In this document: positions 11,417 through 22,597 of the stretch, one piece after another
Position numbering within the stretch: the first letter of the stretch is position 1
Layout: every line of letters begins with the position of its first letter
Assembly (NCBI GenBank): GCA_038363925.1
Contig: JAQQWL010000008.1
Location: forward strand, 2,170,001 to 2,234,000
DNA length: 64,000 nt
DNA from: Apiospora phragmitis
Lineage: Eukaryota > Ascomycota > Sordariomycetes > Amphisphaeriales > Apiosporaceae
Direction: 5' to 3'
Made by a program: the position numbers and the translations under genes
Notes under the pieces: model-generated
Told to the model about the DNA's origin: nothing
The model's database searches: none
The model's input: only the letters and a program-made list of their open reading frames with translations

Positions 11417-14119
11417 GGTAGTGTGGTTATCGGGGGGCCTTGGCGGGACTCACCTTCTTCCGACGACGTGGAAGGTCCAGGGGAAGACATCACAGCTGCG
11501 GCGACCGTCAGCTGTGATGTCATCCCCTGGGGCCTGCCAGGCCGAAGGAGATCTGTAATATAGGACGTTAATACTTCGCACGTCTTGAAATAGTATAGTG
11601 CAAAAGACAACACTTACGCTCTCTGGGCTCCATGATGCCCGGGGGTTGGCTTGAAGGAGCTTTGTCAATATATATCTTGTCGTGGACTCTTTGGAGCCAC
11701 TGCGGTGTATTACGATGAACTCACACACACACACTCTCTCTCTTGCTGCTTCTGTAAACGGTATTAGTTGATGTATAAAGAGAATCAATATATCACAAAG
11801 CGAAACTCCAACGCGAACCGAACGCGGTTCCGTTTCGCCCATTCTCAAGTGATATGGGCGCAGAACGCGATTGCGTTTCGCCCGTTCGTGTTCGGTATAA
11901 ATAGAGAGTAACGCTGGTGTGAGAATGCTTTATGGAGGCGATAATGAAAAGAACATACCAATTGAAATTTCTTTTGAAAAAAGGCGACGTCGTGGTGGTG
12001 GTGTTGTTGTTGTTGTGGTTGTGGTGGTGTGTGAGGATGGAGGGATGGAGGGAGGGAGGGAGTGAGATATTTGTTACGAAGAGGTAGGTCTAGCGCGGGT
12101 TCAGGCAGAACCTGTCTCTTGGTGGGAGTGTAGGAACCGTGATCGAGCAGTGCCGTTCGTCTTATTCCCCTGGAGGAGGCATGAGTGCGCTGTAGCCCAC
12201 CACGATTGTTCATCTACAGGCGTCCGAAAGCTCGGGGCGCGCCACGGGGTTGGCCAGGTGTTGCTGTTAGTGCTTCAGTGAGGTCGGGCGTCTCTGCTGC
12301 AGAGCACATATCCTGAATTGCTTGGAAATCTGCCGGTGCTGCTGGGCTGTCTGATGCCTTGTCCAGGCCTTGGATACAGCCCCTGCATCGCTTCCCATTT
12401 GTTCTACTTATCATGCCTGTCGCCCCCTATGTTGCTCGATGTCCTACCAAAGCCGCAACCAAGACCTCCTCGGCGCTCCTCGTTTGGTTTTGATGTTGTC
12501 GTCGGCCCCTTTCATTTGATTTACCACCCGAGTGATGGACAGGACCCTTTGGAGGCTTCATATATTGCCCTTTGATTGTTGCTAACCCCCTTACAAAACT
12601 CTTGTGTAGTTTACTTTGTTGATTGCTTCCTTTGCCTTGATATTGGATGACCACATCCACCCTTGAACTAACGACTCATCTTTCTTTTGCTTGGTTGAAA
12701 CATGAGAAGCTGCCCCGAAGGGCAATATAGTTTATTGTGATACAACGGTAAAGATTTATTCTACCTGGCGGTTATTCAGGATCCAGGTCAGTGGGCGATG
12801 GTAGCCCTGAAAGGCTGAATGTAGCAGAGGCATTCATTCCCCTATTGACAAGCCAACACCATGATTGCAAGTTGTGAAACATCAGGCATGGAATATAATC
12901 ATGCAAGTATTTGTGTACGATTATATCTTGATCCCAAATGACGCTGAAGTTGATGAACAATTTTCTGGTTCCTGGTTCCCTTCCGCAATCTGGGTAGCAT
13001 AGTGATCACTCGTTTCTTGGCCGTATTACATTTCGACGCGGATTTCAAACCGACATCTCGTTTGTATGTTCGTGGGTAGTCTGAAGGCAGTCCCTTAAGT
13101 GGCATTTTTAAACGGAAGTATGGTGTGTTCCAAGTGGCTGTATTGCTAAAGCTCTGAGATGAGATACTGTAACCGCGAGGGTTGTGGTTCATGCTATGGA
13201 TCTGTCGATTATGGGCAGCACAGTTGATCATAATGTTGGGCTTATGACTCGGACGAGATAGCTGCTGGAAACGTATCGATGTGGTTGAATCTCCTTCCGG
13301 AAAGAGCCACTTTCTCCAAACCGGTATGCAGATATGAACTCATGCTTTTTCCAAAAGACGCATGAATGTGTAGATCCCCTGTCGTCTGGTACCTGCTGCT
13401 CCCGTCGATTTTCCACAACGGGAACAGCCTTAACCATAGGCGGCTCCGCCATGTGGCAGGTCCACTTGGGCATGTGGGGGCACAAGGAGGATAAGACACG
13501 CAAAGGAGACAGGGGCTGAGCGGGTTGCGGAGGGATTCCAGGCCTCTAGAAATGCGTTTCGGTCCAACAGGGAGCTGGAAGATACAGCTGCGCCGTACTT
13601 CATGTTACAAATCGAGTGCTGAGGTGAAGTCGAATGCGAAAAGATGGTGGAGGGGGGGGGTGCTTAAAAGGATTTCCGAGCACAGTGAATGCAAAATAGC
13701 AAATTTTGAGAGTGAATACTGCATTCAGTATGTTATACGTGGGCTTACCATGCTTTCCCTTTCCGGATCATTTGAAAGAAGTAGGCGTGCCGATTAGGCC
13801 GGTCTGGAGATCTGCCAGCCGATTACCATCACGCCTATGGAGGCTGCGGCTGGATGGTCCTCGTTTGCGTGCACTAGGGCCAGGGCTGAAACTGGGAAAG
13901 CCATGGGTAGATTTCGTCGAGTGGTGTTGCTGTCAGCCTGTGCCGTACTGCTGTGCCTGCTGCCGGAAATGCTATTTTTAGATACCAGGGGTGCAGATGT
14001 AGGCATGACAAGATCCAGAACAGGTCCTTTTCCGAATTCGTCCTAGCCAAATGGGTTACAGTGGTGCTTCGATAACGCAATTATATAATGACGGCTATAT
14101 AATGACATATAACACAGTA
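11417..14119. other. Gene-poor region with simple repeats
   Basis: No frame here has coding-like bias, conserved motifs or supported splice sites. It holds a CA/CT microsatellite near 11718-11746, a 25-bp direct repeat (11820-11844 and 11863-11887), and a GTG/GTT then GGA/GGGA purine tract at about 11990-12065. The short minus-strand frames at 11450-11848, 11845-12213 and 12214-12414 and the plus-strand frames around 13334-14046 look accidental. Confidence 0.5.
11820..11887. repeat. Pair of 25-bp direct repeats
   Basis: GAACGCGGTTCCGTTTCGCC at 11820 and GAACGCGATTGCGTTTCGCC at 11863 extend to 25 bp each with only three differences, separated by 18 bp. Each copy has partial internal symmetry (GAACGCG facing CGTTTCGCCC). 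No function can be assigned; a duplicated protein-binding site or a fragment of a longer dispersed repeat are both possible. Confidence 0.75.
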
Positions 14120-14121
14120 TA

Positions 14122-14149
14122 AGCTAAAGCACCCCCTCACGGGCCACCC
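14122..14149 (+). repeat. Left terminal inverted repeat of element A
   Basis: Starts AGCTAAAGCACCCCCTCACG and pairs with 16044-16069 on the other strand. It is still GC-rich in contrast to the degraded interior. Confidence 0.88.
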
Positions 14150-16041
14150 CCTTACGGGCCACTTTACTAAGCTACCGTTACCCTTGTAATTAAAACTATT
14201 TTTACGGTTAGAATTAATGTAAATATATTATTTTTCGTTGTTTTTAATAATAATATAGTCCTCCGTCTTCGTGCCATCATTTTTTATAGCTTTTATAACA
14301 TTACGAGGCCCTCTTAGTATTTCGATATCGCTAGCTTCGTCCTTATATACGACCCTACTTTTTAGCTTCCGCTTAGCCCGGCGTATATTAACTATATAAA
14401 TAAATCGTTATTTCGGTGCGATTTTTACTTTTTAACGTACTTTTATAGTTTTTTTATCGAGTTTAGTTTAAAGATAATTAATCTAAGCTTCGAGATACGC
14501 GATTTTATTAACGTTTTAATTTAGGGCTTTATTAGCCTTTTTAATAAAGAGCCGTTAAAAAGGTATTTTAAAAGTAGGGTCCGTAGTAGTTAATTTCTAA
14601 TTATTATTCCGTAATTCTTAGTTATTAAAGGGTATTTTAATAAGTGTTAAAGTTAATTTAGCGAGGAAATCGGGTATTAATTCTTTTTTAATTACTTTTA
14701 ATAATTTTAAACGTGCCCGGGTAATTTTTATATCTTTTAAAATAACGTATTTTAATAATAACGGCTTCGAGTAATTCCGCGGATAAATTTTAACCGTTTT
14801 TTAAACGTTTTTAATTATAAAAGGAGTTAATATATTAATCTTAATTTAACGGTATATTTTTAATATATTTATTTTTATAAACTTTAATTTAAAAACTATA
14901 TTCGGCTATTTTTTTAAAATAATTCTTAACCTTTTTTTTAATAAGCCGAAAACTTTTATATTTAAAACCTATATTATATAATTATAATATAATTTATAAA
15001 AAACTAGCTATATTTTATTTAAAAAATAAAACTATAAAAAATTATTATTCGTATATAATTTATAATTATTATAAATTAGGACGACTTATTTATTATTATA
15101 GCGAGACCGTATATAAGGAATAAAGATATTTTAGATCTAATTTAAAGTTATAGCATTATTAGTCCACCTTCTAGGCGACGTTTTAAACCGCCAGTTATAT
15201 TAAAAATGACCATTTTAATTTAGAAACCACTAGCTTTAAACGTCGGCCCCTTTAAAAATAATTAGCGGCGGGAGGGGTACCCTATTATAGCCTATATACT
15301 TTAGGGTAATAATTTATTCCCCTTTTTCGACGTCTTTTTTAAAGGTTAGATAGCTAGTGGCTTTAGTAATTACTTAGTGGTTACCGCTAACGCCTTAGCC
15401 GATACTTATTTCGTTAGTATTATAAAAGCGTTTAAAAAAGATATTAGCTAGTTTCGAGGTATTAAATTTATTAAAAAAAACGTTAATATTTATTATTATA
15501 ATTTTATTAACCCGGTTATAATTAATTATTTTTAACCTTATAGTCTTAACGAACTCGTTTTTAGTTAAAAAACGGGTATATTATCGTTATCCTAGAGTAT
15601 AAGAGGCCCCGGAGGCGTTTAATATCCGCTAGGTTATAAACTTAAACTTAATTAATATTAGCGCGAAGTTTAACCTAGCTTAATTAACGGCTTAATATAT
15701 TAATTCGCTTTTTAAAAGTAGTAATAAAATTTACTAATTTTTATTAAACTTACTTTTAATAAGTATACCGACGAGACGGCGTTAGATATATAATCGAGGG
15801 GTTAATTATTTACGAGCGGATTCGCGAATAGCTGCTCCGAGTTTTATATTACGTATAATAACTTATATACGCTTTTAAATATTAAACGAAAATATCGTTA
15901 TAAAGAGTAGAAATAGGCGAAAAAAATAAGGGTAATAATAACTTTAAAAGATAAAAAGTAATAATTAAATTAAAGAGTTTTCTAGTTAGGATGCACGGTG
16001 AAAAGACGCGTTCGTGGGGTAAAACGCGGTGGCCCGTAACG

Positions 16042-16069
16042 GGGTAGCCCGTGAGGGGGTGCTTTAGCT
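16042..16069 (-). repeat. Right terminal inverted repeat of element A
   Basis: Reverse complement of the left end with one mismatch in the first 28 bp, followed directly by the TA duplication at 16070-16071. Confidence 0.88.
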
Positions 16070-16353
16070 TAGGCGCTAACATTGCTTGTCGGTAAGTTGT
16101 ACTTTGATTCAGGACAAACTTAAAGTCCATGCTTGGCGATATCTCCTATGATCTAGTATCCCTACCCGAGCCTTATTCCCTGTAGTATGCATGCGCCTCC
16201 TGAGTATAATCGGCCATTTCACCATCAGCAAAAGCGTACAGGTGGTGGTTTCTAACATTGGTTGGGTTCTTCCACCCATTACCACAGTGATACTTCCATT
16301 CATCCTTGGGCTAGACAGCGCCCACATCATCCCCAGCATAGCATATCAGCATC

Positions 16354-17269
16354 TTAAACGTCCTCCATCTCGAACATGTCGTCATCTTCCACATCACTAG
16401 TCTTTGGGTCGTCCTTGGCTTCCTGATCAGGACTCCCTTCGTGTTCCAGATGGTCGTCACGGATATCTTCAGATTTCGTGCTACCGTCATCCTGCTCCTG
16501 ATCGTAGTTTTCTCTCCCTCGGGGCCAATTTTATCTTTCTTCGAGTCAATCTCCGGTCTAGCCTTGCCATTTCTGAGCGTCCTTGGTTTCTCTGCTTCAG
16601 CCCCGTCGGCATCCTCGTCCCAGATCATTTCGGGCTTTCCATAATTATCCAACACTAGTAGCTCCGTGTGAGTACCATCTTGCTTTGCGAAGCAGGGCGC
16701 GGATCTCGTCTTGGTCAGGCCAGGGCGTTCCGTCGTCTTGCCTCGTCTTATTATCTGGTGCTATTTGGAGGGAGAGGGACGGCGCGGAGCGTGCCTCGAG
16801 CTATGAACCGCTCGGCGGTCGAGGGACTCAAGAACTGGTGGCCTTCGACGAAGCTGCACGCGGACTGCGAGGTGGCGTTGTAACGGTGCTGGCGCAGGGC
16901 GTATAACTCCTTCCTCGCGTCCGGGTCGGCGGCATCCAGGTTGGCTGTTACGATGGGCAGGGGCCGTGTCTCGCTCTGGAACTTGAGCTTGGCCGGGTCG
17001 TAGTAGTCCCGCTCTATCTCGAAGCCGAGGTCTCCCGCGACGATCAGGTGGGTGTTGTGGCCCGAGTGCTTGTGCGGGTTGAGTCGATCGACGGGGAGGT
17101 CGGGCTTGAACGCGCCGGGTCGGGTCGCGACGATGGTGTTGGTGCGGACCCATTTGTAGCCGGCTTCGATGACGGCTAGCTCGAAGGGGTCGGTCGGGCC
17201 GCCCTCGGTGTGGGTGTACTCGATGTTCATGGCGAGGGGTTGGGTTGGTGTTGCGTTGCGGGGAGACAC
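16354..17269 (-). CDS. Cupin-like hypothetical protein with frame breaks
   Basis: Not firmly recognised. ATG codons at 17269 and 17230 are possible starts; the second (MNIEYTHTEGG) fits better. The first ~150 residues form one clean GC-rich frame with PHKHSGHNTHLIVAGDL, a His-rich stretch that resembles metal-binding motif 1 of cupins, and a WVRTN segment before it. After residue ~165 the coding signal hops frame: a segment around 16740-16660, another with LDNYGKPEMIWDEDADG at ~16650-16560, and a final acidic tail (TSDVEDDDMFEMEDV) that ends with TAA at 16354-16356. At least three 1-2 nt shifts are needed to read it through. It lies 280 bp from element A but shows no RIP-like AT enrichment. 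A small metal-binding or regulatory protein is possible; the function is unknown. Confidence 0.5.
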
Positions 17270-18089
17270 TTGATAGGGGCTGATTATGTCAAGGTTGGGA
17301 TACGGCTACCAAGCGACTACCGATATGCCACACTTATACATCTCCCTGCAGCCGAGTGCCTCGTTATATACATCCTGCGTCTCATATGGAAAGTTCCAGC
17401 GAAAGAAAAGTCGTTTCGATCTTGCAGCCTATAAAGCTACGAAAGAACTCGAATTAAACATTATCAAGACAGGGCCGGTAGAATATAAATCAGGCTACTG
17501 GTTCGTTATCGTTTCTTTATTTTCGTTTGATGCTTAAAAATTACCTACATGACAGGAACATAAGACAGCTACTGCCTTTTGTTTTTAAATAGTCTACACG
17601 GATAAGATGATAAAGGTGGATAAGTTGGAAAGAGAAAGAACACATTAGAGTAGAACCCGGTGCCACCTGAGGAATTGGTCTCTAGCTTTTCACGATAGAT
17701 GTAGTGAGAATGCTCTATTGGGGTTATTTATAATAACAAGCCTTGAGAAATTCTAAGTCAAGCTTAAGTTGCAAGTTGCGTAGCTGATATGTTAGCCTGG
17801 GGTTCATATCATGTCCTTTGACTATCACTTCAAGGGCCTGGGGTATTGTAAGCTATTTGTGGATAGGTCGCTCCCCGGGACAGTGTATACCAACAATAAG
17901 CTTGCCAAATGGTCTGTCTATTGTTGCCTACTTGATTCAAGCTTACAGTTATCAAGTGAACCGTCTGGTAGCCTTCATTCTGATCCATTCCTTCTAATCA
18001 TTCCATTCTGATCTCTTCATTCTCAAATCACCATTCAATCCTTACATACAATAGAAGCGACAACAGAGAACACGATCAAGGCAGCACCC
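17270..18089. other. Intergenic region upstream of the SET gene
   Basis: About 0.8 kb of moderately AT-rich DNA between divergent genes. No supported gene or RNA. The 60 bp before 18090 are rich in CATTC and AACA segments, as in a leader. Confidence 0.4.
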
Positions 18090-19399
18090 ATGAACGCAAC
18101 TCTAGCCCAGCCTCAACCGTCAGTCACTATGGAATGTGTCAACACCATGGAGAAGTTGCACTTGGAGGAGCACAACGGCTCTTCCTCTGCAGATGCGACA
18201 TCCGCGGGATCAGGCTCTGAGGGCATGCAACATCGCAATCCGAGGCCGAGACGGTCGAGAAGTACGATTCGATGGTTGAAGTACGCCGAACTACCGCGAT
18301 GGGCTTTGGCCTATTCGCAACCTAGAAGATCCCCCGAGGCACGCGCGTACTCAGAGGAACCGCTCATCCACATTGAAGACCCCGTCTACAGAACGGAACT
18401 CATCGAGCGTTTCTGTGCCACGGCATTGCAGTTGTCGAGGGATAAGGTGGAGGCCCTCAGCAGACTCCACTGCGACGAGCGAGTATTCAAGGGAAGCGAC
18501 CACGATGCGGTCTGGGACTGGTACAAGAAGAACTCCGTCACCGACGCCGACGGCCAGGAGCTCAAGGGAAAGAAAGAGACAGGATTCGCGCAAGAAGATG
18601 CTGAAGCGGTTCGGCACCTTCATCACCAACTCGTCGGGACACATCTCGGACAACAAGGCCGGCCGTGGCGTCTATCCCATCTTCAGCCGCATCAACCACT
18701 CCTGCATCCCGAACGCGCGCTACGGCAGGAACGAGACGATCAAGCGCCTCACTGTCCACGTCAGCCGCGACTTCGAGGAGGGCGAGCAGATCTTCGTTTC
18801 GTACCTGCCGCTCCTCTACGACAACCGCGCCAAGCGGGCCGGGGAGTTGAAGGAGAGCTGGGGCTTCCAGTGTTATTGCGAGGCCTGCTGCGACCCGAAC
18901 AGCGACGTGGGACGTGCGAAGATGAACATAATGCAACTTCTACTGGAAAGCTACGCGAATGGCAACGAGGAAGTCCCCAAGTTCATGCAACTGGCCCCCC
19001 TGCAGTCGCGCCAAGAGGGACTGGCGACAACGAGCTCGCTCGCTGAGTTGATGAAGTCGGAAGGACTTGTCACTATGGAGCTCGTCAAGTTGTAAGTACT
19101 TGTGCATCGATGCGACTCTGCTACAAACAACCCTACCATGATAATAAATGCTTGTGCTAATAAAGATACTGCCTGACAGATACCGAGTCTGTTCCCAATA
19201 CTGCTGGAACCTCGACGACCTAGATGAGGCCATCGAGTATGCCGAAAAGGCCCTGGATATAGAGATCTGCCTGATTGGTCTTGAGACGGAGCATCTTCGA
19301 GAGAACCTGATCGGATGCCAGTACTGGCTGGAGATGATGCAGGCCCTGAAGTCAAGCCATAATGCCGAGGCAGAGGAAAAGCATCTTGCTTTAGACTGA
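18090..19399 (+). CDS. SET-domain (SMYD-like) protein with several frame shifts, 2 exons
   Basis: A protein-lysine methyltransferase-like protein. Exon 2 (19180-19399) follows an 88-nt intron (19092-19179, GTAAGT, branch GTGCTAAT) and adds a helical tail. SET motifs are clear but lie in different frames: GFGLFAT with KIPRGTRV (~18300-18350), SEEPLIHIED (~18352), then GRGVYPIFSRINHSCIPNAR (~18661-18722), followed by GEQIFVSYLPLLYD and the post-SET-like CYCEACCDPNSD. The NHSC motif forms the SAM pocket and the Tyr in VSYL is the usual catalytic or structural Tyr. Frame changes fall near 18230-18245, 18350 and 18565-18595, and a TAG lies in the local frame near 18325. Fungal SMYD-like proteins of this kind are usually 350-450 residues, which fits. 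Either consensus errors or a recent pseudogene. Confidence 0.8.
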
Positions 19400-19922
19400 A
19401 TGCCGAAGACGAGGCAGGCACGTTTGGAGTTGGTTGGGCAAGTTGAAGGCACAATATCACACCAAGGAATCTACCCAACAAGGTGCACAGAGAATACATA
19501 CTCTAGATATTTTTGACATCTCCGCGCAAAACTTGGCCATAGATCCGAGATATGGTAATCGATATGATTTTGATATCTTTTTGATGTTTTCCTGACTTTC
19601 AGGTTACAAAAACGGCATGATATCAACAAGTTACTGAAGCAAGTAAGTAAGAATAAGACCGCCTGGAACGGAGTGAAGCTGTAGGTGGAGACAGTAGCTT
19701 GTCGGGCAAGGTGACGAAATCCCCGCCATGCGTGTGCCCCGCCAACTTTTCCTAAACACGCCGCCGCTGGTGCCAAATGTAAACATGCAACAACCCCATT
19801 TCACCATAGCAAGTGCGAACTCCCAGACGGCCCACCACTCAGCCCAACCGGTGCGAGGCAGGTTGACGGGCAACGACAACTGACAAAAACGATTGGCCTC
19901 AACGAATACAAATTTGCGAAAT
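19400..19922. other. Intergenic region between SET gene and spc19
   Basis: Mixed composition, no coding frame supported. It probably contains the SET gene 3' end and the spc19 promoter. Confidence 0.4.
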
Positions 19923-20576
19923 ATGGCCACCTATGGCGACTGCGTGAGCGCCCTGCGCGGCTCGCTCTCGCACCTCGAAGGCTCCGTCTCGACCCTGGGC
20001 ACCGGCGTCGCCGACTTCCCGCGTCTCGTGAGCGTGCTCAAGACCGTCCGCGTAAGTGTTTGCTTCCGTGTTCTCATTACTATTTGCAGCTGGAGAGACA
20101 AACTATCGCACAAAACAAAAACTGTTCTAACGCTGGGTCCACGTTCCCGAAACATTTAGCACTACGAGCTCATCCCGCAACCCACCCTCGCCGCCGCCGA
20201 GGCCTCCCTGCGCGACGAGATCGGCCCGGCCATCGCCATCCTGCTCGACCGTGCCGACTCCCACATCGACCGCGTCGAGCGGCGCATCGAGTCCCTCAAG
20301 GCGCGCGCCGAGCTGCAGCAGGGCCGCCTCGCGTCCAGCGGCGAGTACGGCTACGAAGACGACGAGAATTTCGGTGAATACGGTGGCGGAGGCAGCAGAA
20401 AGAACAAGAAGCGCGGCGCTACTAAGATCAGCACGGCGCAGCTCGGCGAGGAGGCCCGGCTGCGGGCGCGTGTCGTGCGGCAGAAGAAGGAGGCGCTGAA
20501 ATACAGCGTCGAGCGGCTGGAGCTGCAGGTCTTGCAGAAGGAGTGGGAGCTGCGGAAGCAGATCGAGCAAGCGTAA
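19923..20576 (+). CDS. spc19: DASH complex subunit Spc19
   Basis: A kinetochore-microtubule coupling protein of the fungus-specific DASH/Dam1 ring. Exon 1 is 19923-20051 and exon 2 is 20160-20576. The 108-nt intron has donor GTAAGT, branch TTCTAACG and acceptor TTTAG. The product is 181 residues. The N-terminus has the pattern of the family (YGDCVSALRGSLSHLEGSV, then GVADFPRLVSVLKTVR). The sequence runs over the splice junction into HYELIPQPTLAAAEASLRDE, which I recognise as Spc19. A Glu/Arg-rich coiled coil follows (residues ~60-105), then an acidic Gly-rich loop and a basic C-terminal helix. The frame is uninterrupted, unlike its neighbours. Confidence 0.88.
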
Positions 20577-21340
20577 TGAAAATAAACGACGAAAGGGAAC
20601 CGAACGAACAGATCAAAACGGATAGACGCGGAAGAGGAACATGAACAATACGCATATCTGAGAGAGACAACTTCGTGCAGGCAATCTATGCAAACTACCG
20701 TGGGCCCTTGGGCTTCAGAGCCAGGAGTCTCCTGCCTGTCGGCGGCTTGACATACTGCAAAGGTCGTCGGTTGCAGGGACGTTGGGGTCTACTTAGTTTG
20801 GATGTATTGTGGCTGCGCTCTTTTCCAACGCCCGACTTGATCGTACCCGGCTACAAGATCGCGCATGCTGTTCTCCCGAGCTTCTGCACTGCATTCTGGG
20901 CAGAGATCTCCAGGCTCTCCTCGGTTCCATCTGGGTACCTGTCAGACCTGCTGCCTTCAACGTTGACTCGATGGCCATTTACGCAAGCCAGGATGACGAC
21001 ATTACATCTCCGTGCAAACGATAGGGATGGAGAAAACTGGGCTTTGGACAAACTGCGCGGTATATTAAAGACTCCAGAATCTATCAGCACTGCTGGGTAC
21101 GTCATGTCGAAAACAGCAAGACTCTCCAGCCCACCCAGCTCGAACAGCTTGCAGACACCTGGGAGAGCGGCAACCTATGAGCAACCTATGTTATTGATGC
21201 TGGAGATTGTGGGCTATGGTTTGGTTTGAAAATGTATGGCAATGATACGGCAACAAAAGCTACCGGGTGCGATACTCTCAAGACATGTTCAGGTAAAATA
21301 GGGTACTCCATCGAAGTCTAATATCTAATACCCAATGCAT
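20577..21340. other. Region with possible gene relic
   Basis: No intact gene. Plus-strand stretches read like protein in short runs: ALFSNARLDRTRLQDRACC (from ~20815), and YVIDAGDCGLWFGLKMYGND (from ~21185, after a TGA). They are separated by stops and lack a start. The 184-codon open frame 20675-21229 lies in another frame and has no motif. This may be an old decayed gene at the edge of the RIP block, but no family is recognised. Confidence 0.3.
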
Positions 21341-22260
21341 ATAATGATCTTATGTGCCTCACACATAACTGGTACAAGAGCATGCGTGTTTTTTTTAAAA
21401 GCGATTCGCTTATTACTAACGATAAATTATATTATAATTACGAAAGTTTCGATAATTTTCGAGATTCTTTTAATAATAATGCTACTATACGCTACCCTTT
21501 ATTTTACGAATTATTACTCGAGATTTTTATTCTCGAACTTTTTTTATTTTAAAACTTTAACGTATTTATTTTTAATATTTATAAAGCGTAATACTTTTAA
21601 AAACTTTAATATTTATTAAAGTTAATAAAAAACGCTTTAAAATAAAAATAACATATATTTTTAAAATAAAAATAACATATATTTTTAAAATAAAAATAAC
21701 ATATATTTTTAAAATAGTAAACTTAATTTAATTACTTAAATAAATTTAATAAGTTTTATATTTTTATTAATAATAAATCGTTATAAAGAAATTAAATTAT
21801 ATAAATTTAACTCTTTTTTAAAATTATTACTTTATTAATATTTATAATATTATTATTTATTTATTTTATAACTTTTTTAAACGTTATTATACATTAAAAT
21901 AATTAGTTTATTTTCTATTATATAATTATTTAACGCTTTTAAACTAATATATTATTATCTCGCGTGTAAATATTAATTATAAATTTCTCGAATTTTTCTT
22001 ATTATTTAAAATTAAATGTTTAGTAAAAACATAAATATTAAAGTATTATAAAATCGGTAAAAATATTTTTAAAAATATTATTAAATTTATAAAGTTTAAA
22101 TAAAATAATAATAAAACATTATTATTTAATTTTTTTAATAAAATAAATTAAGTTTATAATTATTATATAATTAAAAGAAATAAGTTTTAAAGCACGTAAC
22201 TTTTACTAAAGTGCTTTTCTTATAATATATATATATATACTTTATTTTAAAATCTATAAA
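21341..22260. other. AT-rich RIP-like tract left of the transposon stack
   Basis: Very AT-rich, dense in TA and TTAAA words, with no homology I can read. The only order seen is a triple 24-bp tandem repeat at 21639-21710. It is either single-copy flank altered by RIP spreading from the stack, or another element degraded beyond recognition. Confidence 0.5.
21639..21710. repeat. Tandem repeat, three copies of 24 bp
   Basis: The unit AAAATAAAAATAACATATAT plus TTTT is repeated exactly three times at 21639, 21663 and 21687. Perfect identity in an otherwise heavily mutated tract suggests the copies arose, or were homogenised, after most of the mutation. Confidence 0.9.
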
Positions 22261-22404
22261 TCTTTTATAAATCTTAAGACTATATTAAAGACTTTATAGC
22301 CTAGACTCTTAGGTTCTTTTAAGTCTAGCGGCATTTATTAGTTTCGCCCGCGATTTTCGCTATATCTCCGTTAGGCATTCTTAAAAGATTAATAGGGCTA
22401 AAGA
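22260..22404 (-). pseudogene. C-terminal effector-domain end of the interrupted dynamin-like gene (RIP-altered)
   Basis: Read on the minus strand from 22406, this continues the dynamin frame that is cut at 39757: KLK before the insertion is followed here by DIFSPINLLRMPNGDIAKIA and GETNKCR. This is the GTPase effector domain pattern (IFSP, then RM, then IAGE). After GETNKCR the frame meets TAG and TAA codons of the CpA-to-TpA type. It is separated from the rest of the gene by 17.35 kb of inserted DNA. Confidence 0.82.
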
Positions 22405-22406
22405 TA

Positions 22407-22462
22407 ACGTTAGAGACCCACCTTTAAGCCCCCCCTACTTCGGGCCCCCTATTAACTAGTTC
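22407..22462 (+). repeat. Left terminal inverted repeat of element B
   Basis: GC-rich end (GAGACCC, then CGGGCCCCCTATTAACTAG) matching the right end with mainly C/T and G/A differences, consistent with RIP. Confidence 0.82.
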
Positions 22463-22597
22463 GCTTAAATTAACCCCTTTAATTTAACGCCGTCTTTTTA
22501 GCTCGTTTTTAATATAATAATTATATAAGAACTAGCCTTATTATTATTATTATCGCTCTCTTTATTAAGATTATTTTTAGCTTTATTAATAGCTAGT

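Larger units (their letters stand above)
14120..16071 (-). mobile_element. RIP-degraded pogo/Fot1-type DNA transposon (element A)
   Basis: Inverted termini AGCTAAAGCACCCCCTCACG start at 14122 and end, on the other strand, at 16069; the first 28 bp differ at one position. An inner ACGGGCCAC motif also recurs at both ends. Both ends are flanked by TA (14120-14121 and 16070-16071), the Tc1/mariner-pogo target duplication. The 1948-bp length equals typical Fot1. The interior is extremely AT-rich with stops in every frame. On the minus strand a transposase relic is still readable around 15330-15090 (PPLIIFKG, then a WTNNAITLN segment and FIPYIRS), matching the DDE_1 core of this family. It is therefore dead and non-autonomous. 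Heavy C-to-T change on both strands indicates RIP. Confidence 0.88.

Noticed and set aside
20675..21229. 184-codon plus-strand open frame
   Set aside because: No motif, poor codon bias, and better protein-like runs lie in other frames; kept only as a possible relic region.
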